From the NCBI GenBank assembly GCA_016840965.1, contig JAEORI010000090.1, positions 1 to 15,892 on the forward strand: a DNA stretch of 15,892 nucleotides, read 5' to 3'. The notes under the pieces are model-generated. The model did no database searches. It was not told the origin of the DNA and worked only from the letters and a program-made list of their open reading frames with translations. This DNA is from Candidatus Thorarchaeota archaeon (lineage in GTDB: Archaea > Asgardarchaeota > Thorarchaeia > Thorarchaeales > Thorarchaeaceae). This document shows, in pieces, positions 1 through 9,577 of this stretch. How positions within the stretch are numbered: the first letter of the stretch is position 1; every line of letters starts with the position of its first letter. The position numbers and the translations under genes were made by a program.

Positions 1-3000
1 AACTATACGATGACATATAATCCAACGACAATGACTTGGGTCTACACAGATATGCAATGGGAGGTAGGCACCTACGAACTCCAAGTGTTTGCTACTGACT
101 ACAGTGACGACGTCCACATGGCTGTGAGAATCTTTAAGGTTGCTGCGACTCCGACTTATCCTGAGCCTATCAGCCCACTTGTCTATATTGCTATAGGCCT
201 TGGTCTGGGAGCTTTTCTTATACTATTCCTGCTCTATGGACTGCCATTGATAGTGCGGTACATGAAGAAACGAGGGAAGGAACCTGATGAGAAACCTCCT
301 GAATTAGCAGCACTCACAGAGGACTTGCCTGCTGAGGACTCTGAGAAGAGTACAAAGAAGAAGAGTACCGCTGCAAAGAAGGAGACCAAGGGTAAGACCC
401 CCAAGAAGAAGAGTGGCAAAGGCGGTAGTAGCCTCGCTCTGATGTTCCTTGCCATGACATTCTTGGGAATGCTACTGGTCAGTTCATTCGGGTATGTTCC
501 AACCATAGCAATTAGAGGAATGGAAGATGATGCCTCTGCATACAATGAGTATCCAGCAGGTTGGGAAGACCTCCCGCCTGAACTTCAGGGTCAGATTGCT
601 GAGATGTTCAATCCAACAGTACAGAAAATGCCATCAGATCAAGACATCGGCCAAGTGCTTGGTGATAGGGTGAATGATTATTCATTGAACTACGAGCCAT
701 GGCGTTCAAAAGCCGCGATACATGCTGTTGCCTATGATGAGGGCACTGGTTTTCTAGCACTAGGTGGTGGATATCTATACGATAACCAGATTCATGTGTT
801 TAGACTAAACACCGAAACGAAACTATGGGACAAGGTTTGGGACACAGGAGACAGTGTCTTCCAAAGTGATGTTATGGCCCTAGACTTTGGCGATACAGAT
901 CTTAACAACCTCATTGAGATTGTTGCTGGGTGTTCTGATGGTTATGTCTATGTCTTCGAGCAACGTCATCTCTATGACCCATACGCAAATACAGAGAATC
1001 AGTTCGACCATGTCTGGACATCACCAAAAATGTTCAGAGTCTTTGCATTGAAGGTCGATGATGTTGACCGTGACTACAGACCAGACATCATAGCAGGCGG
1101 ATGGGACGGAAAACTGCATCTCTTCGAGTATGACAATCATTCAGGTTATCCCTTTGTTGAGGAACACTGGATTACCTACGATGAAGTTGCTACACTAAAC
1201 GTGGGAGAGAAGATTTACAGTCTGGAAACAGGTGACACGAACTATAATGGTCTTCCAGAGATCATTTGCGGGACTCGAGAGGGAACTGTGTATGTCTTTG
1301 AGAATGATGGTGTAACTATCATGATAAACGGGCAGCCTTTCCCACTGATTTATGACAACCACTACTACCTTAATTGGACTTCAGAGAACTACACTTGGAC
1401 TCCAATTCAATCGATGGCTGTGGGAGAACTTGACAACACACCAGGAGATGAAATTGTCCTGATAGCTCAGGGGCAAGGAGTCTTTACACTGGAATGGAAT
1501 CCAACGAAACACACCTATGACTATGAAAAGGTGTATCGTGACTTTAAGCCATGGGAAACCTTTGGGTTCTGGGGTCTCGATAATTATGTTGATAGAATAA
1601 CCTACGCCCACAACGTTACCTACCACGATCCCATCAATCCTTCAATCATAGTGGATGAACCAATTCAGTATGTATGGAGCGATACTCTATTAATCTTTGA
1701 ACCAGACGCAAGTGTGTACCCGTACAACTCTGGAATGGCGGGACCAGTACACCTTACTGGAGGTGCACTAGATGGGAACTTCTCCAACTTTAACGCATTT
1801 CTAGCTGGCGTTGATAATGCAACAGCAATCTTGGACTTCGGTCTTGATGAGGAGGGAACAGGTGGAGCAAATAGTAATGACGATCTAGTTATCTACTTCA
1901 AATCAGGGACTGATTTGAGTCACCTTAGTTCTGACTTCTGGTTCTACATTTCTCAGGACGGTACAGACTGGGAACTCATCTCACAAGACAAATTCAGTCC
2001 TGGAACTAATATTGTCGGCGTCGATGTGGATGATGCTCTCTCGAAGAGAAGGTGGGATTGGTTCAGGTACGCAAAGATCATGGTGAACAACTCAGGGTTC
2101 TATCAAGTAAACGGAATTGAACTCACACAGGTCTACAATACGCTTACTGATGCATTGAGTGTCACTGTCGGACCTCTAAGGTTAGATGGAATGAGCTATC
2201 TCCAAGGCATAGAAGAGCCAACCAAAATCATAGTGGGGAGTGTGACTGGAGAAATCAATGCAATAATGTACAATAGTTCAACCTACAAGTATGACGTGAT
2301 ATATGACTCAGGAGATGACTCGTTCTACACTTTTGGAGCTAATATCTGGGACATGGTCTATGTTGGTAATGAACCCGATGTACCAACATGGAACTGGCAA
2401 TATGGAATGCCTTGGACCCCTGATGGTGGAACGACATATAATTCATGGAGTTATGCTATCCTAAATCCATGGTTGTATGGAAGTGCCACATTCAATTATT
2501 TGATGGGCACGAATGAAGGGCAGATCAGAGCATTCACGGTTCCAGATGTTGTACCTGTTGCATCTCCACCAGAACTCGATTTCACTACCCAAGCATACTT
2601 CAACAACATCAATTTCGATATACCGTTGGAGGGGTGGCAGAGTGTATCTGTTGAAGCACCTTTCTTCATGAATGGATATGAGTTAGCCAATCAATATAGC
2701 GTCTGGCCATTTATTGCACTAGGCTTATTCAATCCATCAATCTCAATTGAGAGCATTCCATTGACTGCTGAGGAAGATGCACCATCAAGAGCCACAGTCA
2801 TTTTCTACTATAGAGATTCTGATACGGTACCATTTAACGATAGAATCTATCTATACGAGATTGATACAACAGGTGAACTGACAGAGGTCATCAACCTGGC
2901 AAAAGTCGAGCCAAAGATGGACTTCGCTGATTTTGATGGCGATGGCGATCTCGATTTCGCTATCTCAAATGGGTATGTCTACATGGCTCGAAACATGTGG

Positions 3001-6000
3001 TATGAAGACGAATCGCTAAACTTCACTTTGGTCAGGGGTTACTTTGACGAGATCAATTCGAAAGAGACCAGCAAAATCTGGGGCCAGCCTGAGTTGGTTG
3101 ATATTGACTCAGATGGAGACTTGGACATAATAATGAGCTATGCAAATAGCATGGGCGCAACTTGCTGGATCAACGAGGGAACTGCAGAGAATCCAGTCTG
3201 GGTTGAAGATAAGAAGGTAATGTCTAATCCTCTTCCTGATACCAATATGAAATACCAAAACTTTACCGATGTTAGAATTGTACCAAAGTTCGGAGGCTAT
3301 GTCAGTGGATACTCACTAGAGAGATGGTATGAGTTCTGGGGATGGGATATGGACTTCGATTGGACACTCGCTGGTTACCGTGAGTGGAATCAGAGAATAG
3401 CATGGGCTGCTCCAGAGTTCGATACAACAGAGAGTTACATTGTTGCAAGCTACCCCAGAGTGGCTCAGCTAGACTTTAGCCTCATGAGCGGAGGTTTACT
3501 TGGACTGGAAATCTATAGCAACATCGGATTCCATGTCCACGAATCATGGAGCAATGATGCGGACCTTAAAGAGTGGACTCTATCCATTGCTACCGGAGAC
3601 ATTGATGGAGATGGAAATGGAGAACTAATCATAGGTGACTACGACAACAATGTCTATGCATTCGAACATCTAACGAAGAACAACTACAAGAGGATGTTCC
3701 GTTCCTTCGATCTCAATCATACTGAAGTGACAGACGTCTCTCCGTACCTCTATGAGGAGTTAGAAGGAATTTCAGGAGACTTCAATCGAAGAATCTGGGA
3801 TCATGCAGAACATCTTGTAGCAGATGTTGATCTAGACCAAGACGGACTTAAGGAGATAATCGTAGCATCGAACCTTCAAATCTATGTCTTTGAGGATGCT
3901 GGATTATACGGAGGTGATTTGCTTACTTATCAGTACTCAATCGACCTTCGTGACTCCGTTTGGGCCAGTAGAGATGAGTTCATCGACTTGGTGACTGAGA
4001 TCTCAGCAATGGCCGCAGGAGATGACCTCGATTATAATGGAGAGCTTGAGCTTGCTGTTGCAGCTGGGCCGTATCTCTTCATTTACAATATCCCTGTGGG
4101 TGAGTTTGGTGGATTTGAAGACAAAGAGTTCTTCGTAACATCTCCAGCATTAGAAGGGAGATACTATCTCGTTGGCAATCCAGAACTCCCTGAGTTCAGA
4201 TACTACTACATCAATGCAATGACATTATGCGACACGGATCAGGATGGATACAAAGAAGTCCTTATCGGAGGCATCAAGGACACCCGATTGATACGTCAGG
4301 ATGGGTTCGTACATCTCTATGAGTGTCAAGGAGGTACTTTCTACAAAGTATGGGAAGCTCCAGATGAGGTGACATATTGGAATCCAATAAGTGTGTTAAC
4401 ACTTGATGATCAAGATATGGATGGGGCTCAGGAGATTGTTATTGGTCATACCAATGGTTTTGATCTTTGGGAATGGATAGAAGGGACTGATTCACAGTAT
4501 CAAAAAGTGGAGTACGTAACTGCTTCACCCAATTATCCGGTTGTGCCATTAAGAACAACTGCATACGACACTGGAGATTTTCCAGACTCTTCAACTACTG
4601 AACGGTCCATCAAGGACTTGGCTCAAGGAGTCTACGGCGTGATGGTGAACTGGACGCTCATGGTGTATGAGAATGGAAAGGAGATTTGGTACAAGTGGTA
4701 CTCCAAAGTCATCGACGACTGGGCACCTGGTGCAAAGTGGATGGACTTAGCAGGACTTGCTTACACGACTAATCTTAGTACAATTGTATCAGAAACTCGT
4801 CCTAGTGTGTTAATACCTTCAAATGGGGACATCTACGCTTCATGGGAAGTATGGGATTCTGGTGGTCAACATTACATAGCCTTGTGTTGGGGTGATGTAT
4901 CCGCTGGTGTCTGGCATGGACCAATTCTTTGGCCAGATACCTATGGCATCCAACCGATTGGAACTACATTCTATGACCGATACTATCCAAGTCTCTTTGA
5001 ATATAACTCAGGCAATGTCGGTGTCGTTTTCATGTATGATGCTTGGAATATACTCACAGGAAGTGTATATGGTCGAGTTGGAGCAGCTTATACAGCAAAG
5101 GATCTATCAAGTGGGTGGACAAATCGACATCCTGATTTCAATGACAAGACATACTTCCAAGCTCATGATGTTGATGTGGTAGAGCTTAACGATGGCGATT
5201 TTGCTATCGCAATGTCAGCAGTCTACACTCGTTCTTCAAAGGCTGACAATGATGTGTGGGTGGTTGTTGGAAACAGCAACTTCAACTTCACTGGTACAAA
5301 TCCACATCAGGCAACCACATCATATGACGATGAGATGTTCGTTTCAATTGATGAATTGGAATCAGATGAACATGCAATAGTCGTGACATACGAATCCATC
5401 GGAGTTGAGCTTGAAGACAGGATTGGGATGGTTTCCAGCACGACAAAGGGTAGAGAATGGAGCTACCAGGAAACACTCAATACGATACCTAGATACATCT
5501 CAAGAACTGAGATGCCGGGTGGATATGTGTACTACTACATCGAGGGTTCTCCACTAGCAATATATCAACTTTCGATATTCTCACCCACTGTAGTTGCGAG
5601 AGACGGAGCAGGATTCCTGTCTTCAGCTACTTTCAGCTACAAGGTCTACATTCCTCCAGGAGTAATAACAGACAAAGGAATCTGGCTTTGTATCCATGAC
5701 ATTGTTTACGGATTCAATCCTCAGTCCGATTGGACATTAAATCATCTGAGAGAAGTCATCGACTTAGATGTCGGTGATACTGATTCAGATGGCAGAAGAG
5801 AGGTAGTTGTTGGCTTCGGAAACCAAATTGGTGTCTATGAGATGAAGCATTCTACAAATGGAACTGAATTTATGAGTCATGAAGAGGCTTGGCTGTCGAA
5901 TCCATTTGATAATCCAATTACAGGCGTGAGCGTGTATGATACCAATGGAAATGGTTGGGAAGAGATCTGTATTTCATCAGAACAAGGTGATGTGTACATC

Positions 6001-8535
6001 TACGAGTACATTGATCCCTCAGAGGGACCGGTCAGTCTTTGGTATTCAGAGCAGCCTTGGACATATCCAGCAAATGGTGACCAAGACACTCTAATAGACG
6101 GTCTCTTGTATCCCGACTTGCTTCAAGCCTATGATTTGGATCAAGATGGAAGAGAGGAGATAATCCTCGCCTCCTACGCATTAGGCATAATCGAAGCAAT
6201 AGATGAGTATGGCATTCAAATCTGGGAGAATGCTGATGATGCAACTGATGGATTCTCAAACGTTATCCTCAGTGATCTTGATGTAGATGGCATTCCTGAG
6301 ATAGTTTGCACATCGAAGGACTCAAACCTATATGTCTTCAACATCACCTCAGGAGATTTAGAATGGAGCTATGTTGATGCTAGCGCCCCACTAATTTCTG
6401 TGATTTCTGGTGATCTCACGGGTGATAGTGTTCCAGAAATTATCTTCACCGATGAGATTGGGTATGTTCATGTCGTCAATTCCACTGGCAGTCTCATGGG
6501 TAGCTATTCAACTGGTGGAACGTACATCTTCCGCCTAGCGCTTGGGAATCTAACTGATGCTCCTGGAGTCCAACTTGCGTTCGTGACTTACAATGAAACA
6601 ATCATTGTTATGGATCCACTGAATGGAAGTATCTACTACAAGAGCCCTGATAGTACAGCGACTCCATATGCAACTATTGTGCCATATGACTTCAATAATG
6701 ATGGGTTTGAAGACATTGTGTTTGTCAGGCAAAAGATACACATACTTGATGTACTAACAGGCACGGTCTATTACAACTCAACGACAAATATAGGCTGGCC
6801 TCATGAAGTCTACGTGTACGACTTCGATGGTGACAACTCAACAGAGATTCTAACTCTGACTCTTGACCAAGGTCTATATTTGGAGGAGGTCGCATCTAGA
6901 AGTCTCCAGTGGCATTATGACCTTGCAGCAGAGGACCATGTAATATGGGACATTGCTTTCGGAGATGCAGGTGGCTCAGGAGCACTTGACATCTTTATCG
7001 GTGCGTCTCAGTATCTCGGTGATGTAGGGATTGCAGTTGCAATTGATGGAAAGAATGGAATACCACTCTGGTTCAACTTCACTGGTGGAGATCTAGGTGA
7101 GGTTATCAGTGCAAAGTTGAATGGTGCAGGCTATGATTCTCTAATAGCTTGGGATATGCAGAATGAGCAACTCATCGCAGTCACAGGTGTTGAACCTATT
7201 GAACTAATTGTGCCACCAGCGTATGAGAACCATGACCTCTATTGGCAGATGGAAGCAAACTCTGTCTACGGCGTCTGGGTGGACAATATTGATGGAATAA
7301 ATCTTGATGAAATCGTTGTCGCAGGTCGAAACAAGGATGGAAAGTACACTCTTGCGCTTGTTGAAGGTCTGACAATGGAGGTCAGATGGAACATCACTTT
7401 TGAGTTCAAAATATCCGCTATTCAGATTGGTCACATTAGTGATTGGTCAACCAAGGATATTGCTGTGTGGACTGGACTGCGTGAAGTCTATGTCATCGAT
7501 GGTCTGGATGGTAAGGAGCTACTCCACATAAAAGCACCAGACACACATGAAATCAAAGGAATCAGAGTTGCAGATTTCAGTAACGCTGCAGGCAATGACT
7601 TTGAGGAAATTGCTGTCTTGATTCGACAGGTGTCTGGTGGCAGTGAAGTATACATAGAATGGTACGATGAAGCTGGTAATAGTCTATATACCACGAAGGC
7701 AGACGGTTTTACATCCACTGCGACATCATATCACATGGCAGTTGGCAACTTCAGAGGAGGGACAACTGCAGACATAGCAATGGGAGCAACAATATTCAGC
7801 GCGCGAGTCTATAATGGCGGAAATGGTGCTCTATTTGACACAATGACACCAACTTCAACCTATGGTCTTGCGGCTGGCGATTTCAGCGGAGACGGATCCG
7901 CTGACTTGGCTGTGATGGATTCTGGATATGATATCCATATGTTCGAGTTTGTTGGAGGAGGCAGCTTAACTCTATACTTCGACACTGGTGCAGTGAGAGA
8001 GTTCTTTGCTGCAGATCTCTACAATAACGACAGTGTAGACGAAGTTGTAGTCAATCTGGAAAGATATGGCGCAATTGCTTACAACTTCGCTGGCGTAGAG
8101 GTCTGGAAATACAATGCACCATTGGTATTGGGAGGTAAAGACACTCGCATTGTTCTTGAAGATATGAATGCGGATGGATGGACAGATCTCGTACTGACTA
8201 ACAAGGAATACATCAACGTTGTCGATGGACCTACTGGTCAGCTAGCATGGCATTATTGGAAGGATGACCTTAGAAGTAATTTTGATCCAAGAGTTGGATA
8301 TTTCTATAGTTCATCCGGTCGAGATGTGCTATGTTTTGGTTACAATTCGATTTACGTTGTAGCACATGATATTGCTCCCCCAAAGGTGCCGCTTGCAGCA
8401 TTTCTCTATCAGTCAAATGCAGCATATGTACCTCTTGACCTAGCTCTCCTTCTTGGACTTGTCTGTTTCCAACTTCTAGTTGTTGGCATTCCACATTCGA
8501 AGGCGATATGGATAAGGAGAAAAGAAAGGAAATAG
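1..8535 (+). CDS. Giant membrane-anchored cell-surface FG-GAP/VCBS repeat protein (5'-partial)
   Basis: The frame is open from base 1 (N-Y-T before the first ATG at 10), so the start lies upstream; numbering here takes that ATG as residue 1. Residues 1-45 look like the last strands of an Ig/cadherin-like extracellular domain. A membrane helix (about 55-82) leads to a Lys/Glu-rich, presumably cytoplasmic loop (about 83-139), and a second helix (about 141-162) returns the chain outside. Residues about 230-2760 carry some 25 FG-GAP/VCBS-type units with Asp-rich, calcium-binding-like loops, for example at D350, D974, D1031, D1197, D1272, D1408, D1923, D2042, D2089 and D2718. Residues about 570-710 resemble a discoidin-like beta-sandwich, and S1810-W1817 has Asp-box spacing as in sialidase-type propellers. 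A last helix (about 2808-2827) is followed by a basic tail ending RRKERK. The family suggests surface adhesion, sensing or matrix structure; the ligand is unknown. A fusion of two ancestral genes, or an internal start near M85 or M145, cannot be excluded. Confidence 0.88.
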   Translation, partial: NYTMTYNPTTMTWVYTDMQWEVGTYELQVFATDYSDDVHMAVRIFKVAATPTYPEPISPLVYIAIGLGLGAFLILFLLYGLPLIVRYMKKRGKEPDEKPPELAALTEDLPAEDSEKSTKKKSTAAKKETKGKTPKKKSGKGGSSLALMFLAMTFLGMLLVSSFGYVPTIAIRGMEDDASAYNEYPAGWEDLPPELQGQIAEMFNPTVQKMPSDQDIGQVLGDRVNDYSLNYEPWRSKAAIHAVAYDEGTGFLALGGGYLYDNQIHVFRLNTETKLWDKVWDTGDSVFQSDVMALDFGDTDLNNLIEIVAGCSDGYVYVFEQRHLYDPYANTENQFDHVWTSPKMFRVFALKVDDVDRDYRPDIIAGGWDGKLHLFEYDNHSGYPFVEEHWITYDEVATLNVGEKIYSLETGDTNYNGLPEIICGTREGTVYVFENDGVTIMINGQPFPLIYDNHYYLNWTSENYTWTPIQSMAVGELDNTPGDEIVLIAQGQGVFTLEWNPTKHTYDYEKVYRDFKPWETFGFWGLDNYVDRITYAHNVTYHDPINPSIIVDEPIQYVWSDTLLIFEPDASVYPYNSGMAGPVHLTGGALDGNFSNFNAFLAGVDNATAILDFGLDEEGTGGANSNDDLVIYFKSGTDLSHLSSDFWFYISQDGTDWELISQDKFSPGTNIVGVDVDDALSKRRWDWFRYAKIMVNNSGFYQVNGIELTQVYNTLTDALSVTVGPLRLDGMSYLQGIEEPTKIIVGSVTGEINAIMYNSSTYKYDVIYDSGDDSFYTFGANIWDMVYVGNEPDVPTWNWQYGMPWTPDGGTTYNSWSYAILNPWLYGSATFNYLMGTNEGQIRAFTVPDVVPVASPPELDFTTQAYFNNINFDIPLEGWQSVSVEAPFFMNGYELANQYSVWPFIALGLFNPSISIESIPLTAEEDAPSRATVIFYYRDSDTVPFNDRIYLYEIDTTGELTEVINLAKVEPKMDFADFDGDGDLDFAISNGYVYMARNMWYEDESLNFTLVRGYFDEINSKETSKIWGQPELVDIDSDGDLDIIMSYANSMGATCWINEGTAENPVWVEDKKVMSNPLPDTNMKYQNFTDVRIVPKFGGYVSGYSLERWYEFWGWDMDFDWTLAGYREWNQRIAWAAPEFDTTESYIVASYPRVAQLDFSLMSGGLLGLEIYSNIGFHVHESWSNDADLKEWTLSIATGDIDGDGNGELIIGDYDNNVYAFEHLTKNNYKRMFRSFDLNHTEVTDVSPYLYEELEGISGDFNRRIWDHAEHLVADVDLDQDGLKEIIVASNLQIYVFEDAGLYGGDLLTYQYSIDLRDSVWASRDEFIDLVTEISAMAAGDDLDYNGELELAVAAGPYLFIYNIPVGEFGGFEDKEFFVTSPALEGRYYLVGNPELPEFRYYYINAMTLCDTDQDGYKEVLIGGIKDTRLIRQDGFVHLYECQGGTFYKVWEAPDEVTYWNPISVLTLDDQDMDGAQEIVIGHTNGFDLWEWIEGTDSQYQKVEYVTASPNYPVVPLRTTAYDTGDFPDSSTTERSIKDLAQGVYGVMVNWTLMVYENGKEIWYKWYSKVIDDWAPGAKWMDLAGLAYTTNLSTIVSETRPSVLIPSNGDIYASWEVWDSGGQHYIALCWGDVSAGVWHGPILWPDTYGIQPIGTTFYDRYYPSLFEYNSGNVGVVFMYDAWNILTGSVYGRVGAAYTAKDLSSGWTNRHPDFNDKTYFQAHDVDVVELNDGDFAIAMSAVYTRSSKADNDVWVVVGNSNFNFTGTNPHQATTSYDDEMFVSIDELESDEHAIVVTYESIGVELEDRIGMVSSTTKGREWSYQETLNTIPRYISRTEMPGGYVYYYIEGSPLAIYQLSIFSPTVVARDGAGFLSSATFSYKVYIPPGVITDKGIWLCIHDIVYGFNPQSDWTLNHLREVIDLDVGDTDSDGRREVVVGFGNQIGVYEMKHSTNGTEFMSHEEAWLSNPFDNPITGVSVYDTNGNGWEEICISSEQGDVYIYEYIDPSEGPVSLWYSEQPWTYPANGDQDTLIDGLLYPDLLQAYDLDQDGREEIILASYALGIIEAIDEYGIQIWENADDATDGFSNVILSDLDVDGIPEIVCTSKDSNLYVFNITSGDLEWSYVDASAPLISVISGDLTGDSVPEIIFTDEIGYVHVVNSTGSLMGSYSTGGTYIFRLALGNLTDAPGVQLAFVTYNETIIVMDPLNGSIYYKSPDSTATPYATIVPYDFNNDGFEDIVFVRQKIHILDVLTGTVYYNSTTNIGWPHEVYVYDFDGDNSTEILTLTLDQGLYLEEVASRSLQWHYDLAAEDHVIWDIAFGDAGGSGALDIFIGASQYLGDVGIAVAIDGKNGIPLWFNFTGGDLGEVISAKLNGAGYDSLIAWDMQNEQLIAVTGVEPIELIVPPAYENHDLYWQMEANSVYGVWVDNIDGINLDEIVVAGRNKDGKYTLALVEGLTMEVRWNITFEFKISAIQIGHISDWSTKDIAVWTGLREVYVIDGLDGKELLHIKAPDTHEIKGIRVADFSNAAGNDFEEIAVLIRQVSGGSEVYIEWYDEAGNSLYTTKADGFTSTATSYHMAVGNFRGGTTADIAMGATIFSARVYNGGNGALFDTMTPTSTYGLAAGDFSGDGSADLAVMDSGYDIHMFEFVGGGSLTLYFDTGAVREFFAADLYNNDSVDEVVVNLERYGAIAYNFAGVEVWKYNAPLVLGGKDTRIVLEDMNADGWTDLVLTNKEYINVVDGPTGQLAWHYWKDDLRSNFDPRVGYFYSSSGRDVLCFGYNSIYVVAHDIAPPKVPLAAFLYQSNAAYVPLDLALLLGLVCFQLLVVGIPHSKAIWIRRKERK
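883..1500 (+). repeat. N-terminal FG-GAP-like repeat block of the giant protein
   Basis: This block has four units in which an Asp/Asn-rich loop is followed by a strand of the E/D-I-I/V-x-G type and an aromatic strand ending in V/L-F-E. They begin near residues 292, 350, 408 and 474. The spacing of about 58-66 residues fits blades of a beta-propeller. The Asp loops are less canonical (for example D-T-D-L-N-N, D-V-D-R-D-Y) than in the middle block, so calcium binding is uncertain here. Confidence 0.7.
2929..4480 (+). repeat. Central FG-GAP/VCBS block with canonical DxDxDG loops
   Basis: This block carries the best-preserved calcium-loop motifs in the protein: DFDGDGDLD at residue 974, DIDSDGDLD at 1031, DIDGDGNGE at 1197, DLDQDGLKE at 1274 and DTDQDGYKE at 1408, with weaker units between them. 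These match the integrin-alpha-type DxDxDG loop known from FG-GAP/VCBS repeats. Binding of several calcium ions by an extracellular propeller is inferred. Confidence 0.8.
5767..8250 (+). repeat. C-terminal FG-GAP-like / PQQ-like propeller block
   Basis: Here DxDxDG-type loops (near residues 1923, 2042, 2089 and 2718) alternate with more degenerate ones. Many units contain strand patterns such as V-x-D-G/x-x-T-G-x-L-x-W, the alternation typical of PQQ-like or quinoprotein-type propeller blades. The block therefore looks like one or more long propellers built from mixed FG-GAP and PQQ-like blades. No catalytic residues can be recognised. Confidence 0.7.
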
Positions 8536-8548
8536 AGAACCTGAATCC

Positions 8549-8608
8549 CTTTGGAAAGTTGGCTCTGTACTCAGAGTCAACAACCCCAAAGCGATTGAGA
8601 AAAAATCG
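8549..8608 (+). other. Tandem RNA hairpins in the 3' untranslated region of the giant gene
   Basis: TTGGCTCTG (8559-8567) pairs with CAGAGTCAA (8572-8580) around a TACT loop, with one G-U pair. This stem is enclosed by CTTTGG (8549-8554) pairing with CCAAAG (8586-8591). A second, smaller hairpin follows: CGATT (8592-8596) with AATCG (8604-8608). No T tract follows, so this is not a standard archaeal terminator. It could stabilise the 3' end, mark a processing site, or help termination in another way. Confidence 0.5.
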
Positions 8609-8720
8609 TCATTCCACTATTAGTTGATGACAGAAGAGTATAGGAGCATGTGACATTAACTCAAATTTATGTATATCAGCACTGTATTAGTCGAAAATTT
8701 CGGGTACCATATACTAACCC

Positions 8721-8728
8721 TTATACAT
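8721..8728 (+). promoter_or_regulatory. Candidate archaeal TATA box for the TauE/SafE gene
   Basis: TTATACAT lies about 45 bases before the proposed TTG start. With the usual archaeal spacing of about 25 bases, transcription would begin near 8748 and leave a leader of about 20 bases containing AGAAGGA. A second AT-rich candidate (TTTATGTATA near 8668) lies further upstream. The assignment rests on sequence resemblance only. Confidence 0.3.
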
Positions 8729-8769
8729 CAATAAATCGCACTTCCTCAATTATCAGAAGGATCAGAGAT

Positions 8770-9519
8770 TTGGACGTATCCATATTATTGTTAGTCGGAA
8801 TTGTTGGATTGATTGCAGGGCTCGCCAGCGGATTCTTTGGAATCGGAGGTGGATCCATTAGAATACCACTTTTGAATCTAGTAGGATTTTCATTAATCGC
8901 TTCGTATGGGATGAATCTCATTGCTTTACCAGTATCAAGTCTGATAGGAGCAATATCTCAAAAGCAGAACATCGACCTTCATCTTGGCGCGTACATGATT
9001 CTTGGAGGAACATTGGGAACAATAATTGGTACTTTGATAGCTTTCGATCTTGCCACCTCTGCAATATTACTAGCAATAATTTTTCTTTTTGTTTCAATAG
9101 TATCAATTATTGGATTGAATTTACATCACATTGCTCCAAAGAGATCAGAAAAACTTTCACCATCGTTTAATAACTTGGTTTCAGGAACGCTTTTCTTCAA
9201 TACACTTACAGGGATGCGAGGGGGCAGTGAAGGTTCATTATTTGTTCCACTGCAAAGACTAGTCAATGTTGAGATGCACAAAGCAATTGCAACAGCCTTG
9301 TTTGCAGCAATTTTCACCTCAGCTGTTGGCGTCATGCTTTATTGGAGTCATGGGATTCTATTGCTTCTCCCTGGCTTCATTGTACTTGTAGGATCAGCTA
9401 TTGGTTCGCACATAGGAAGTCGATTCTCTCTCGAAACAAAGTCAAAATGGCTAGAAGCTGGTCTCACAGTTGTGATTCTCATATTAGCAGGAGTTCCTTT
9501 AATGGAAGTCCTCATCTAG
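8770..9519 (+). CDS. TauE/SafE-family membrane transporter (anion permease)
   Basis: This is a 250-residue, highly hydrophobic protein with about 7-8 membrane helices. The N-terminal repeat contains the family hallmark G-F-F-G-I-G-G-G followed by a hydrophobic I-P-L-L. The second half repeats the pattern in weaker form (G-M-R-G-G-S-E-G-S-L-F-V-P-L). TauE/SafE proteins (PF01925) move sulfite, sulfoacetate, taurine-related compounds or other small anions across the cytoplasmic membrane; the substrate here is unknown. The frame can be extended to a GTG at 8650, but the added 40 residues are polar, unlike family members, and contain the likely promoter. The TTG at 8770 gives the typical start directly before helix 1, with AAGGA a few bases upstream. 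No sulfur-metabolism gene is adjacent, so context does not help with the substrate. Confidence 0.85.
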   Translation: MDVSILLLVGIVGLIAGLASGFFGIGGGSIRIPLLNLVGFSLIASYGMNLIALPVSSLIGAISQKQNIDLHLGAYMILGGTLGTIIGTLIAFDLATSAILLAIIFLFVSIVSIIGLNLHHIAPKRSEKLSPSFNNLVSGTLFFNTLTGMRGGSEGSLFVPLQRLVNVEMHKAIATALFAAIFTSAVGVMLYWSHGILLLLPGFIVLVGSAIGSHIGSRFSLETKSKWLEAGLTVVILILAGVPLMEVLI

Positions 9520-9577
9520 ATACCCAATCAAGAATAATATCAAAATTCCAGCTCGCTAGTTTCGAGAGAAAAAATGA

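Noticed and set aside
328..420. Short direct repeat AAGAAGAAGAGT at 355-366 and 403-414 as a possible recombination site
   Set aside because: It is explained by two KKKS codon runs in a Lys-rich linker; low-complexity coding, no mobile-element context.
4892..5380. Two overlapping-frame + strand open frames inside the giant gene
   Set aside because: They lie within the clearly coding main frame, are Met/Gln/Ser-rich with no recognisable domain, and have no ribosome-binding signal.
8650..8769. GTG start at 8650 giving a 289-residue TauE/SafE protein
   Set aside because: The extra 40 residues are polar and unlike the family, and the stretch contains likely promoter elements. The TTG at 8770 gives the expected N-terminus. 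Not fully excluded.
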